A stretch of DNA of 64,000 bases. It comes from Strix aluco. Taxonomy: Eukaryota > Chordata > Aves > Strigiformes > Strigidae. The notes beneath the pieces are model-generated. The model was not told where the DNA came from, did not search any database, and saw only the letters and a list, made by a program, of their open reading frames with translations. How positions within the stretch are numbered: position 1 is the stretch's first letter; every line of letters starts with the position of its first letter. The DNA lies in contig NC_133935.1 of the NCBI RefSeq assembly GCF_031877795.1, forward strand, positions 77,704,303-77,768,302. The letters run 5' to 3'. This document shows, in pieces, positions 14,001-27,631 of the stretch. The translations under genes were made by a program, and so were the position numbers.

Positions 14001-17000
14001 TTCATTCTCTGGTAGTTGCATATACAAGGCCACAGAGCAGACATTTGACTTCAGTAGCCTGGGACTCCATCTGCAGATCTCAGAAGTGCTTGTTTCTTTT
14101 CAAAACTGTTCAAGGAATGCAGGAAGATACATTAGAGAAGCTCAAATATTCTTTCTTCCCCTATCTGGGGCCAGGCACTTCAAATTGGAAGTGAACCAGT
14201 GCCTAAAGTGAATGGACTAGACACCACCATATTATAGTATTAAACAGGAAATCCTGAAAGAAGGAACTCAAGTCTTTGGTTCACATGAGAGGTTCAAGGC
14301 CCTTGTCTAGAAGGGAAGTTCAGAACTATGGATCAATCTGCCAAGTCCCAGCATAAACCATGGCAAGAATAAGTATATGCATATGAAAACAGGAAAATCT
14401 CTCTGGAAACCAACTAGGCAAGTCTGATTTTATGTTAAAATATGAGGAAAAGGGTAAGGCTAAGCCTCAGCTTTTCATGGGCTGCAAATTCCTCTCTCTC
14501 TGTTAGAAGAAATTATTTCTTTAGGATTCAATTTCAGAGTTTAATGCAGAAATTCAAACTTCATCTGGTCATTGATGCCTTCACTGAAATTAATCAGAAG
14601 GAAAACTGTGCTTCTTCACTACTGCGTAATTATGGTGACCCTTTGGCAGATGTGTGTGGATAAATTGCAGAGAGAATAACATATAACAACCCAAACCCTC
14701 TCCTTTGCCAGCCTAATATTTCCCACTATATCCCCAGCCGTATCTTGCAGCCAATAGTGAACTAATATAGAAATCCCGGAAAAGAGTACTAACATTACCT
14801 TGTCATTGCAAAGTCAAGTATCAGAGTGGACTGTAGGAAGTACAGCCTGAAGAGAGGCTGAGTTTAATGAGTGTCCAAACTGATTATCAAGGGAACAAAG
14901 TTCTGTAATACAAGTAAAATTGATTGAGATTTGAGTACAGAAGTTGGTTTTGCACTGAAACCACAGGAAAATGAAGCAGAACTGAGAGTCTTTTGGTCAG
15001 AAGGGAGGATTTTAACTGGTATAAATTTTTACCCCTAGAAATCAGGTGGACTGTTGCCATTGTTTGTCAGCTAAAGCTTTGGTCTTATAGATTTGATTAT
15101 TCATATTTCCAGGAGACTGTTTTGGGAAAATAGAGAGACATGATGCATGATATAGACATTTTCAGAGACCTGGGGAGATATTTCATAAATGCAGAAAGCT
15201 TCATTCTTGACCAAATAAGTCCATGCAGAATTTTAAAAATGCTGAACAATATTTTATAAACAAAGTCAGTACACTGAAGATATACTACAAATTGAATTAG
15301 TATCTTTCCCTGTTTGCTGTATTAACTAAAACACAGACTTAAAGTTACACCAGAAATCTTTATAGAAACTTGGCAGAAACTTAGTACAAAACCCAGAGGG
15401 AGTCAGAATCATTATCTTACGTAATACAATGAAATACATTGGTAATGATTCAGAAGACATGATAGAAGTCTGCACTGTACATGTAATTCCATTACATTTA
15501 AGAACAATAAAAAAGAAGCAGACGGAATAGTACTTCTCAGTGAGGATAATTTTTCTGCTCCAAACATCACATGGGAATATTAGATCTGTAGCGACAACAA
15601 TAACATTTTCATAATGGTGAGTGTAATCTCACTGCTATATTGTTGGAACTAAACTATAGTTTTCTGAACACAATGATCTCCACGGATCATCTCTTCCAAA
15701 TGACTACTGTGTGTTAACCAGACAAGATTTCTTCAAACACTACATGTTTTATATCACTGTGTGCACGTTTGTGCATGTGTGTGTCCATGCATGTAACTTA
15801 GATTTTTTACAATAGTCTCATCAGAAGAAAAGACTCATTAAATAGTATCCCAGCCACTGCAGAATATGTTACAAATGAATGGGTATTGTTCTTTTTTGAC
15901 TAACAGCTGCTTTTAGTTTAAGTAGTTTACTGTAGTTAAAAGCTCTGACAATCCAGATACTTTTTGCTATCAAGGTTTATCTCAACCTTCTAAAGTCTAG
16001 ATAAGGGGTTGCCAGTTTTCCTGCTTCAAAGGAGACAAGAGTAATTGAAACTATAAACTTGCCCATTCATCATTAAAACACACATTTTTATAGGACCACA
16101 AAAGCATCTGTATCTTTACTAAGACAAAGCATGCATTAGACAGATTTAAACTGAGACTGCTCAATACAGCAGATCACTGTTCTGGCATTTACAGATGTTA
16201 ATGTGCACACACTCCTTTCAGAAGAGGAGAAAATAGCACATGTTTAATCAGAAGATTATTTTACAGAGTGACATCCTCATCCTGCATAGTTCTTTGTTTT
16301 ACCTGAAGCCAAGGACCTTAGTCCTTTGCCAGAGTAATTCAGTACCTTCCATGATGAGGCCCTATAACATTTTACAGTGTAGTTTCTCTCACTTGTGCCT
16401 TGGCATAAAGACAGTTTGGTACAGCTAGATCCAACACCTATACAGTCCTGAAGATGATTACAAACACTATGCCTTGGGCAAGTCTGACAATTATTCATTT
16501 CCACAGTCCATTAACAAAAAGTGGACTCTACCTACCAACTAAATAGCCCTGGTTTGTATAAAATGTACATAATTCCTTATGGTCAATTTGATGGAATCAT
16601 CACTTCCTTTGTCATAGCTTGCAAATTCATCAAAGTTAGAAACAGTTTCAGAGTGAGTTAAGTTTACTCCGACAGGCTGCCATCATCATCAGAATGTATA
16701 AATTCCACTGTCTAAAGTAAGGTTTTGCCAGAGAATGAGTTCAAAACCAAAAAAAGTTTGGTTCCTTTCTCTTGTATTCGATAACTCTAAAATGAGCCCC
16801 TGCTTGTTTCCACTGGAACACTGCAAAGAAGGTTGCCTGATAAGATGTCCATTAGTTTCCTTAGTAAAAGATATTTTAGTATTATCATAAAAGAGGATTT
16901 TGGTTAACAAATCCCTGACAGATAAAAGTACAGCACTTTTAACAAACCTAAAGGTTTCCAACAAGTTTTTTTCCACTCAGATGTTGTATATTCTTCAAAT

Positions 17001-17141
17001 GGTGGGTTTTGCAGGATATACAAGTAACCTCCAGTAAGCAAAATTACTTGTTTCATGAGAATGAATGAACGAGAACCAGTTGCACAGATATTCTGAAGAT
17101 TTTATATGTATGTGTTTAGATGGGTTTCCTAAGGAAAGAGG

Positions 17142-17655
17142 ATCACAGAATCACAGAATGGTTGAGGTTGGAAGAGACCTTTGAAGGTCATCTTGTCCAG
17201 CTCCCCCTCTCAAAGCAGGTTCACCTACAGCCGGTTGCCCAGGACCCTGTCCAGGTGAATTTTGAGTATCTCCAAGGATGAAGGCTCCACAACATCTCTG
17301 GGCAACTTGTTCCAGTGTTCAAACACCCTCACAGTACAAAATCTGGAGATTTATTTTCTTATATTCGAATGTAATTTCCTGTATTTCAGTTTGCGTCTAT
17401 TGTCTCTTGTCCTGCCACTGGATACCACTGAAATGAGTCTGCTTCCATCTTTTTTTGCACCCTCCCATGAGATATTTATACTCACTCATAACATAGCCTC
17501 TGGTGCTTATGTTCCCCAGGCTGAACAATCCCAGATCCCTCAGCTACTCCTCATATGTCAGATGGTCCAAGACCTTAAACATGTTTGTGGCCCTGCAGCA
17601 CAGGAAGCTGTTGGCTATGCTGTGATGGTACATCGCTGGCTCACGGTCAGGTAGC
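17142..17655 (-). mobile_element. CR1 LINE copy, 5'-truncated with internal deletion
   Basis: The plus strand begins with two atcacagaat-type octamer repeats followed by the GGTTGAGGTTGGAAGAGACC block, which is the reverse complement of the CR1 3' end. The element is therefore on the minus strand. Homology continues through the CAGGTTGCCCAGGACC-like and CTTGTCCTGCCACTGG-like segments. Near 17600 the text jumps from the GTGGCCCTGCAGCAC region to a GCTGGCTCACGGTCAGG region that lies further upstream in full-length CR1, which implies an internal deletion. The 130-codon frame inside it is not a gene. CR1 is the dominant retroposon of birds. Confidence 0.88.
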
Positions 17656-19748
17656 CACTGATCCATCCTTCTCTAACAACTTTTGAGTCCTCTGATCAAA
17701 TTCACTTTAAAAGAAGGGTAGGAGTCTACAAAACAATTATGTTTCAGCACACACAGAGCCCTGGACCACTCACGTTACTGCTCCCTGTTGTCTGGTGAGG
17801 CAGATATGGTGTTACCCCAAAGGAAGATATTTAAGGGACACACATCCATAGGAAATCAAACTTCCTTATTTCCTATGTTAACAACATATCTTGTTTATTG
17901 TAATTGCACGGGCTATAGGCATACTATAGCCACACTTGCCAAGTCACTCAAGTCTGCAATCCAATCATATATGAAAATATACCCTAAAATCAACAGACTC
18001 CTGAAGTATTTAAATAGGATAATAAAGAAACTACTCCTAAATTATTCTATAATGAATATTATATCTTACACTAAATGATCTTAATGAGCCCAAAACCCAA
18101 AATAAAATTATATTTTTATACTACAGAATTTTGACAGCCTGTTATAAAACTTTCTGGGTACCTCTCTTTATGTATAACTTCTTTAGAAGTCCTTCTAGAT
18201 CTATGTGATTAGTGTTTTTAAAAATATGTTTTGCCAGCCTCTTAGCCTCTTTTATGACAAAAGTCTATTTTATGTGGTTTTCTTGCTTGTGTCTTGTATA
18301 CTATTTGTCTGTGTGAATATGGTTTGACTGGTTCCTTTTCTAAACCCCCAAGTGTATTAGTTACTTGCATACTCTGAGATCAAGCTTTATAACAGCCTTT
18401 GATGCTCTAACCTGAGCCTTAAACATTTTATGTTTGGAAGATCATCTAAAAAGAGAGGCCCTTTTGTTGTTCTGCTGTTGTTTTATATATGCACAAAGCC
18501 TTACATGTGCCTGGCACTTCATACACCTAAGAGCTTACAGAACAGAGTTTGGGGTGGTTTGTTAAAGGATCCTAAAAAAAGTCAGTGCTGAATATCCTCT
18601 CCTCAAAAAGCTGTTGCATGGTAGAACTGAATGAATTTTAAAACTCATTTTAAGATCTGGCAGTATGAACAACATTGGCATATAATTTTTCAGCAAAATG
18701 AAATATGCATGTGGAAGAAGAAAGAAAAAACCAAGATACTTGCAGTCTAATCCATTTAGCAATCTGTCTCTAATTTTAATGATGTATTTGTCATTTTATT
18801 ACTCACGAAATGTCATTTGTATGAAACTGTCACTATGATATTAGAGAGAAACAGCTTGTGTTAAACTGTGTAACGTCTTTGCCAACTTTCAATGTTAGTT
18901 GCATTCTACCTCTTCAGAATTTCCCTTACGCTTTCAATTCAGCTTGGATATATTACTTCATGTACCAAACTTTTGTACATAGCTGCAGTACAAAACGTGT
19001 ACATTTCATCTTGGGGTGGATACAGCAACTATTGTGTTTAGTTAATTCAACAATATGGAAATTATTCTCAAAATCATTGTATAAAAATAGCCTGCTGTGA
19101 AATGAATATCCTGCAGGATCCTGAAATATCTATCATAATTATTAACATTAATATTGAATAGGTGGAGTTGTAGTCACTTTCAAAGAGAAAGAACAATAAT
19201 TTTTTAAAAAGCAGTGATAGTACATTGCCCTTTCTCTTAAAGATGCTTAATATCATCTTCATGCCTGATAATCATTGAGCTAGAGGAAATGTAGGTTTCT
19301 TTTTTTTTTTTTTTCATATATTTATATCAGCAACTATGACATGCAGTTCATTACAGTTAAATGCAAAAAATTCACAACTAGTCAATAATTCCCAAATTTG
19401 TAAAATTTTCTTCAGGAAATATAGACAAACACACACAAACACAAAGTTTATTGTGGTTTTACACATAGAAGGAATTTAGGGGTCTTTAGGTTCTCGTATG
19501 CCTTCTTTGAAAACCGTACCATTTTTCTCACATTTTTCATATTCTATTCAAAACTGTTGCTGTAAGTAGCTAGAAATAACTAAAATTAACAAATCTTAGA
19601 AGCACAGATTAACCTATATCTTCTTTTGTGAAATGAAGGTAATATCTGCTAGTTACCTTTGTATGGTCTCATAAGGATTCAGGAGAAAGCAATAACATTT
19701 AGTACAACAGTTTGAAGCATTAATCATAATAGAATTGCAATACTCTAG

Positions 19749-19789
19749 CACTCAAACCCAAAGAAGATTAACACTCAAACCCAAAGAAG
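19749..19789. repeat. 18-base direct repeat, two copies
   Basis: CACTCAAACCCAAAGAAG occurs at 19749-19766 and again at 19772-19789. It looks like a small local duplication. Confidence 0.85.
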
Positions 19790-20199
19790 GAAGTGGTTTT
19801 ATTAAAATTAGATTAAATTATAGCTAAATTAGAGATATTTGCTAAATGGAAAATATTTCTAAAATGAAACTTTCTGTTTAGGAAGCTCTAAGCAATTTTT
19901 TTCCCATGTGTTCTAATGATCTGTCTTTGATTTCCATTTTGAAACAAAGTCTGTCCATTAGAAATTAACAATTTTTAGTAGAAAAGAAATTTGAAGAGTT
20001 AAATTGATGAACAGGGGAAAGATGTGAAGGATGTTTCATACGAAACAAAGCAATTCAGGCTGACACTCCTTTTTGCAGGCACAAAACCTTGACAACAGCA
20101 GGAAGGAGCATCAGAAACTTTCCTCTTGATTTTGTACTTCTTCCACTAAGCTGAAAAAAAAGTATCACAATTATTTGAAAATAGAGAATCAATGTTATC

Positions 20200-20550
20200 A
20201 TGCTGCTGGGAGAGCCAATGTTCTCTGGGCCAGGGGCCAGGGGTGTCAAGGGCTCCCTGGAGCTGCAGGGCTGGGCCTGTCAGCCAAGGTCTGTCCTCCA
20301 GCCTTGACAGGGCAGGCCAGGGGACAGCCAGGGCAGGCCCAGTCCTGGGCATGGGACACCTCCTTGGGAATGAGGACAGGCTGACACTGGGATGGGCCAG
20401 GACAGGTGGAGACAGCACCCTATGGCCTCACAGGGGCAGGGACTGATGGCCCTGGGGGCTGGAATGGGGTCCTGGGCTGTGTCGGGCAGGGGGAGCCCTG
20501 GAGGTGGGCAGGGACAGTAGGGCCCCTGAGTGCATGCAAGGGTCTTGACA
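20200..20550. repeat. G-rich, CpG-poor island with degenerate short repeats
   Basis: About 350 bases are strongly G+C-rich and G-skewed on the plus strand, bounded on both sides by A/T-rich sequence. The variants GGCCAGGGG, CAGGGCAGGCC and GACAGG recur, as in a decayed minisatellite. CpG is almost absent, so it is not a CpG-island promoter. Two stretches fit the G3N1-7 quadruplex rule (20227-20252 and 20466-20493). Open frames on both strands here are by-products of composition. Confidence 0.6.
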
Positions 20551-23500
20551 GACAGTCAAAGGTAACGTGACTGTTGACAAGCCAGAAGCAGAGACAAGAA
20601 CTGAATACAATGCCAATAAATTCTATATTAATTATTTGTATTGTCATTAAAAAAATAAAAAGTTTAATGGTAATAAAGAATTGATACATATGTTGATTGC
20701 AAAGGACTATTTAAGAACTTGTTCTTGCTCTAGGGAGGAGCATATCATCAAATTCTACCACGTGACTCCTCATTTGTCATCAACATTTGTTTTAAATCCA
20801 CAAATCTTTGACACTAATCTCAAAGCAGTTGCCTTGTTTGTGGAGCTGTGGAATCAAGCTTTGCTAAATGACTTAGCATAATTTCTTGAATATAATTCAA
20901 TTAGCTCGATCAAATAATTCATGAGATTTAGGTATTTGTAGTACACTTTTCCAGTATACTTTTCAAGTCTTATTTAATCTTCAGAATTCCTTCTGAGGAT
21001 GGACCATAGTTTAATTTATAGAAAAATGTCTGGAAAGCCAAGATCTGGGGCTTTTGCACATTTACACATATACTTTTATTCTATAATGTAATCATAAAGG
21101 GATGTTGACCCTGCCACATGTGAATGTTTTGGGCTTCATTCTGATCTTAGATGAAGCACATATCAGATACAGTTATCATCATGTTATAAATATCTCTATA
21201 TTCTATCACATAAATGTCAGGCCTGGTATACAATCTGTCATTTGTAATTCTGAATCCTGAGATGTGTCTAGACAAGTAATACAGATGCTGCAGAGATATA
21301 CACTCTAAATTCAGCTCCAGAGCACCAGCCAGTTATAGTTACTCCCCACAGACTCTGAAGTAATTGGACTGAATGTCATTAAAATGCAACCATATTAAAA
21401 TGTTCTCTGCATTACCTTTCAACTACACAAAGACATATAATAAGACATCTAATAAGACTGAAGACTAAGCCACGACACCACATCTATTTTCACAGGAGTT
21501 ACACAAGCTGTTGTTAAAGCAGAAGTAAATTTGAATATGTCCTTTCACATATAGTTGCGGCTGTTGAGCCTTTGAATGTAATTTTAAGCTGTTATTTTAA
21601 AAAGAGAAGAGGAATGGAAAGGAGCCATTAATATTTTTAATGTCAGTTTTGGAAGTCTTTTTTATGTTTATGGTGTTCCTGGCTTAGGTACTGTATAAAC
21701 AAATCCCATCCCCAACTAGAATCCTTACCCACATTCATCCAAAGTCACAATGCTTTATAAATTCACTGGATTATTTGTGTCTTCAAAGAAAGGCACTTGT
21801 CAATGGGACTTATTTTATGCTTGAAGTTAAACATATGTTTAATTATGGTCCCAAATGAGGACCTAAGTCATTTGTTACAGCATCATCTATTCATGTTCAT
21901 GTTATCGTGCTAAATATGTAAGAAGTGGAGGTCTACCTATTCTGTCTGAATTTCTATAGGTACATTCAGTACATAGGAATAATGTCACAAAGTCTGTGCA
22001 TGAGATTCTTTCTCAGCACTTTGAACATTATGACAGAATTTGAAAAGCATAAAAAAACACAGCATGGTTGTAGCATGCACAGATTCATCTCTTGCTACAA
22101 GTATGATTGTTCCTGCTGTGAAATTTTTAAATTGGGCAAAACCTAGCGTGTTAGTTATCTGGTTCATCTATCTTGCAGATTGTAAACTGACTGCTTTGTC
22201 TCATGCAACTTCCCTAAAAAGAGTTATGTTAAAATTCACCTCAAAGATTTCCTGTTAGGAAAAATATCCACTTTTGATTCTTGCCCTCTTCCAGCTACCA
22301 AAGCTTTACCCAGCTAGCAGTCTCTAGGAAATACATCTTAATTTTTTTGATTTTCATGGTTTGACAGACTGCACTGCATCTGCCCAGACAGAAGAATTAA
22401 TCAAATGAAATATCTTTGACAAGATTTGCCAGCTGGTTTTGACTGCTACATGGCAGTGCAAAACTGCTGTAAATACAGCAATTGAAGAAATTTATGGCAG
22501 CTCTGTATCATCAGGGAAATGCAGCAAAGACAAAATCCACTGTTGAGCCTGACCTTGGAATATTTCAGGTTATTTTTATTCTTCACATCATCATGTAACT
22601 GTTTTGTACAGAGATTCTGACTAAAGAGATCTCATTTAGTATCACATTGGTAGTAGCCTCCGTCCCACATCTTCCAACTGACCTAACATCTATTACAATA
22701 AATCCTAAGAAAGGTGACAGAATCTCCTATAATCAGATCCATTCTAGTTCATGTTATTTATTTCAATGAAATAAAAATTAATTTTGGAGGGAAAACCAAG
22801 CCTAGTGAGTCATACCTCTAAATGGGCTGTCCATCTTTGCAGCTGCGGTTTTGCAGTAGATTATAGGCATGCAAATTCTACTGTGCAAAAATCATTCACA
22901 AAAAGATAGTTCTCAATAATGTGAAGTACTGGACAATATCCTTAAGGCTGTAAAGGTGAAATATTAGGTACTTAAAGATCTTTTTAGTTTCTATTAAATA
23001 TTTTCTTTTCTTAAGAGCTAATATTTTGTTTGTTTTGAATGTAAGACAAAACATTAGGAAAGGCCTGGAGGGAAGTCTAGTACACGAGTGACTAGTAACA
23101 GTCTAATCTCCCTCTACAATTGGAGGAAAATATGTTTTGGTTTCTTTCTTCTTAGTCAAGTAAACAGATAAATATATTTCCCCTGGCTTCCATTACAACA
23201 AGTTGGCAGTTACAGAAGAATCCTTTCAGTTTTGATTTCCTGTCAGCTTTACCAACAAATGACCGCAGAGTACAGTATTCTCTTGGTGTGGTTTTTATAG
23301 ACTCTGAGCCTTAAAAGGAGCATTTCTGAATGAAATTGCTATATGTTCTCACTTGGAAGGCTTGGTTTGTTTTCTGTATGCAGTATATTTCCCCTTTTAA
23401 TGAATGTGTGAAACTGGGAAAATCATAGCAAGGATGTGGCCTGAAAGAGAACATTTTTTTAAAAAATCCTCTCTTCCCTTGATCTTCATCTTCTAAGCTG

Positions 23501-26500
23501 AAGTCAAAAGACTGACTAAATTCAGATACAGATATAAACTGGTTGAGGCCACTTTTTCAATCTGCCCATACCAGGCAGAAAAACCAAACCAAACCAAACA
23601 ATCTCTACATACAAAGAGCTGATCTCCTGGAAGTCAGTGGCACACTGCTGAGTGTTTTCAGCAGAGCTTGCTGAAATTTCTCCCTCAAAGATGAATTTTT
23701 TCTCATAAGTTGATCTTCTGAAGAAAGAGACCTGACAACAACAGGGTTCATATGCTGTTGTCAGAAGCTATGTAGTTCCTAAGCTCCTCAGTGACCACTC
23801 CTATGAGCTGGGACCTAAAATTATTACCCTGCTTTCTCACACCTAAAATTCTCTGAGGGTAGCCCTTTTCATTTGTCTCTACAGAACTTCTCTATTTCAA
23901 GACAGACATCCACTCACTACTCATGTGCAGGCAGTAGCCCATCTTGAAGAGCAATCAAAAGCCTACCATATGTGCAACAGTCTTTTCTAGCAGTTTTTCT
24001 CTTTTCCAGAGTGAGTTTTCTTTTTCTGCTCTCTCACACACCATGGAGCTCTATCTTTACAGGAATGGTCTCTGGAGAGAGTAAGACAAATGTTGTAGAA
24101 ACGCCACTCCACTCAGTGCATTTGCTATATTTTGTTCTTCAACACATGTGTGCCCAAGTAGACCTTTGCTTTGTATTTTGCACAAGGAAAATGTCCTGCA
24201 GTGAAGTGTTCAGTACTGTTGCTGAATCTGCTGAGGGATGTAGATAGCAGTGTGGGATGGGGGGGAGGGAGGAAGAGAGACAAAGTGACTTCATCACTTC
24301 CATCCTTACAAAGAAGATAATGAGGAAAGCACTTTCCAAATAGAGAAAGTGAAGCATCTTCAGACAGCTAAGGAGGCCAAGAAAACTGCCAAGAGAGGAG
24401 TGAAGAGAAGAACATTCCAAAAATCTGTCCTTAGCAGACCATAAATCTTATCCATTGGACAGTTCAAACGCATCACTTGCACCAGCACTACTCTTTCCTG
24501 TTTATTTTCTTCCTGTCAGCATTAAAGTAGAATAATAAAGTACCAAACAAACAAACAAGACTAACAAGAAAATAAGCAAGAAAACCCAGCAGAGAAGAAA
24601 AGGAATTGGAGTCCTTGTCTGTCAGCAGTGTTGAGGAGTCCTTTGGATCACACTGTGATGCAGCCTGTACAAACACCACTGCCTCACCACGTCCGATCCA
24701 AGAAAAGAACTCACAAACTCTTCTTAAGTGTCTGAAATAACCATTCAGACGCATACGGGAATGCCAAGACTATATTTAAATATTTAAAAGGGAAGCACAT
24801 CCAAAACTTTTGGATTATGCCCAAGCGAGGTGTCTTCCTTTAAGTTTTGGCTGCCCTAGCTCACATCAGCTTCACAGATTCCTTACTGCATTTATTTAGA
24901 AATTGTTTTAAAAGTAAGGAGTATTTTACACTCCTGAAGAATTTGTCAGGGAAGTAGGGAAAAAAGTCCATCCTTCCCAGTGTGGAGTGGGAAAGAGAGG
25001 AAATTCTGCTGCCAGTTTTGGAAGGGAATGCACAAGCCATACCCAAATAGGCAGGGAAACACCTCTTTGGAGGAAGCCGCAGAGAGAGGGAGCCTGGGGA
25101 GGTAAGCAAGCACTCTGAAGGGAAAACAAATGGATTTCAGTTGGAAACCAGCCTGGTGTCTGTCAAACGTACCAATAAAACTGACATGTTCCTGCAGACT
25201 GAGTTGGTAAGATCTGCAGTTCATGGTGGGAAAAAGTACCAATAAGAAAATATAGTAGCACTAACACAAGGGCCAGCTAAAGAAAACTGAAAAGACTTTT
25301 TTTCCCCCCCTTTTTTTTTTTCCAAGCATGTTTATAAACCAGGCAGGAAGGTAAGGCTAAATAAAACACTTCAGTAGAAAGTTAAAGAAATAAATGCTCA
25401 GGGATTAGTGTTAGGGGGTTATATGAACTAAAAAGTTCTTAACACTAAAGTGGCATCAGAGGCGATTAAAGAACACCATGTTTACAAATACAGTCCAGCC
25501 TCCCTGCTAAAATAAAGTGAGAAGTCAACCTGGAAAACCCATCCAGAACTTTAGAAGAGAATCCTAACCAAATTAACTAAGATAACAGCCTAGAAGGAGC
25601 TCCAGTAAGGAAGCAAGTTTCTACAGGAAAAATATTTGGGTTTAAACCAGCTTTAACATTAAGGCCAGCCTCTGGTGTTACCTAACAAAAAATAAAGTGG
25701 AATAAAAGGAAAAAAAGCATTCAAAAGGGTCTCCAAAGGCTGCGTACCATTTCAATTATTGTAAATGCAAATGGTTAGTACTGATTCCCTAGCGGGTTTG
25801 AGCATCTTAAGATCCAAGGCTGAGCTTTTTAATTCCTAATCTTTGGGGCCTTCACATGCAGATTATAGTTATACTGATGGGTCCAAACCAGCACACAGCT
25901 GGCTGAACACTAGTCAGGTCTACATGTCTGTTTCCAGGACAACAAACACTAATGCCAGAGCTTCTACAAGGCTGCAGACACAATAGATACATGTGTATAT
26001 GCACACATAAACATGCACACACACCAAGACAAATGTAAATATGCTATCACTGCAGAACTGGTTGGATCAGTTTAGACCCAACTAGTGCAGAGTGTGGGAA
26101 AAAGGATCTGAGGTATATAAGGCTTTTTCTTGCAATTCAGGTTTGCACTACGGAAGTTTGCCATCACAAATGTGCAAATTCAGGATGTGAAAAATTCATA
26201 CCCTCGGCTGTCACCACTAAGCTTCCTCTTGTTATTCTTGGTTACTAGGCAAAGTGAGACAAGTGGTCCTGGTAGGAAGACCTCTCTTCTCGGGTTTTCC
26301 TGTTCCTATACTAAGACACTTCAATTAGCACAGCTCTGGGGGACAGGGAAAATCCCACCTTATAACCCTTTTCCCGAAGTATCTGTGTAGACAGAGAAGT
26401 TCTGAATTAGTCAGCTAGATATCATTGTGAAGGCATCTGTGTACATTTGTGTGGGCGTGGTGTGCCTTTGTTTGTGTGTTCATGTGTAATCTGTGTACTT

Positions 26501-27612
26501 TAGTGCTCAGTCACATCAAGTCTCTTGTTTGATACAGAGGGCTGTGGAGCACCTCCTCAGGGATAACAAAGACTCACTGATGCGGGATCTATAGAAGCCA
26601 CCTAGGCCACTAGCATATTCCTTTCCCTGTGTTAATGTACTTGATGGCAAACTAGGAACCTCAGTATGGTTAGTTGAAGGCTGGTATCTGAATATTTCAG
26701 GTCTGCAATGAGTTTTCACCTCCTACAGGTATTCTTAGTGACATATTCTGAATATGTCAACAGGAAAAATTAAAGCTATGTTGGGACTTTTCCAACAGAA
26801 ACATAGACTTCGAAGAATTATAGGATCAGGCAATAACTGGGACTCAGCTGCCTCGTGAAGATGCGCAACGATGAAAAACAGAGGCTTTCAAGTGAATGTT
26901 TAATGCAAAGCTTCCACAACTTACAGTGCGGTGAACAACAAATTTTCTGAGCTTTCATTTAAATTAAAAAAAAAAAAAAGAGAGAGAAGAAACTATATGA
27001 TGGCAGTTTTGTAACTGCTATGTGAAGTTACAGTACTGTTAAACACAAGGCTGAACAGCAGATGGCATATTTACGCCCAAGACATGAGACTTTTGTTGAC
27101 ATGCCTTGTAATAGCAATGTTGATGTAAATGCATATTTGCTCAGTCTGTGTATCATGTTGACATTAATCCTCAAGGAAAGAAAACCATCTGGAAAATTTT
27201 CAGTTAGTATAATCTGAACTGAATTAAATGCTATAAACTTGCATATTACTCAAGGTAAATCTTCTCTCAAGTGGAGAGAGAGGACTATATCCATGCTTGT
27301 GTTTTACACTAGCCTTGTCTAATCCAATGTGTGCCTCTAATGCTGTATTTCCTGCCTTATTTTTAATAAATTGGTATGAATTGCACTCTTCTGTATATAT
27401 TTTTTCTCCCAGTAGAATATATCAAATAACCAATTGAGGATAACCCTAGCTTAAACAGACACACCTTAAGATATCTCAAGCAAATGTCAACGTCTCTTGG
27501 GCTCTGAAGTGGTATAATTTTTTGCTCTAGTAGAGAGTTTTCCCCCTAAGGAATTTATTAATATGTGTATAAAACCTATAATAGTAACTGCAACCATTGT
27601 GGTTTTTTCATC

Positions 27613-27631
27613 ATTATTATTATTATTATTT
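27613..27631. repeat. (ATT)n microsatellite
   Basis: About six ATT units in the region downstream of HGF. Confidence 0.85.

Noticed and set aside
16277..16504. Cys-containing 75-codon minus-strand frame
   Set aside because: The Cys spacing does not fit EGF, kringle or zinc-finger patterns, and no splice context was found.
17262..17654. 130-codon plus-strand open frame
   Set aside because: It lies within the CR1 copy, antisense to the element, and has no domain features.
20146..20689. Overlapping Pro/Gly-rich open frames on both strands
   Set aside because: They follow from the G-rich island having few stop codons. The frames occur on both strands and the repeats do not respect codon phase.
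24139..25242. Cluster of overlapping minus-strand frames
   Set aside because: They have mixed phases with no shared domain or splice logic, and G/A-rich composition explains the lack of stops.
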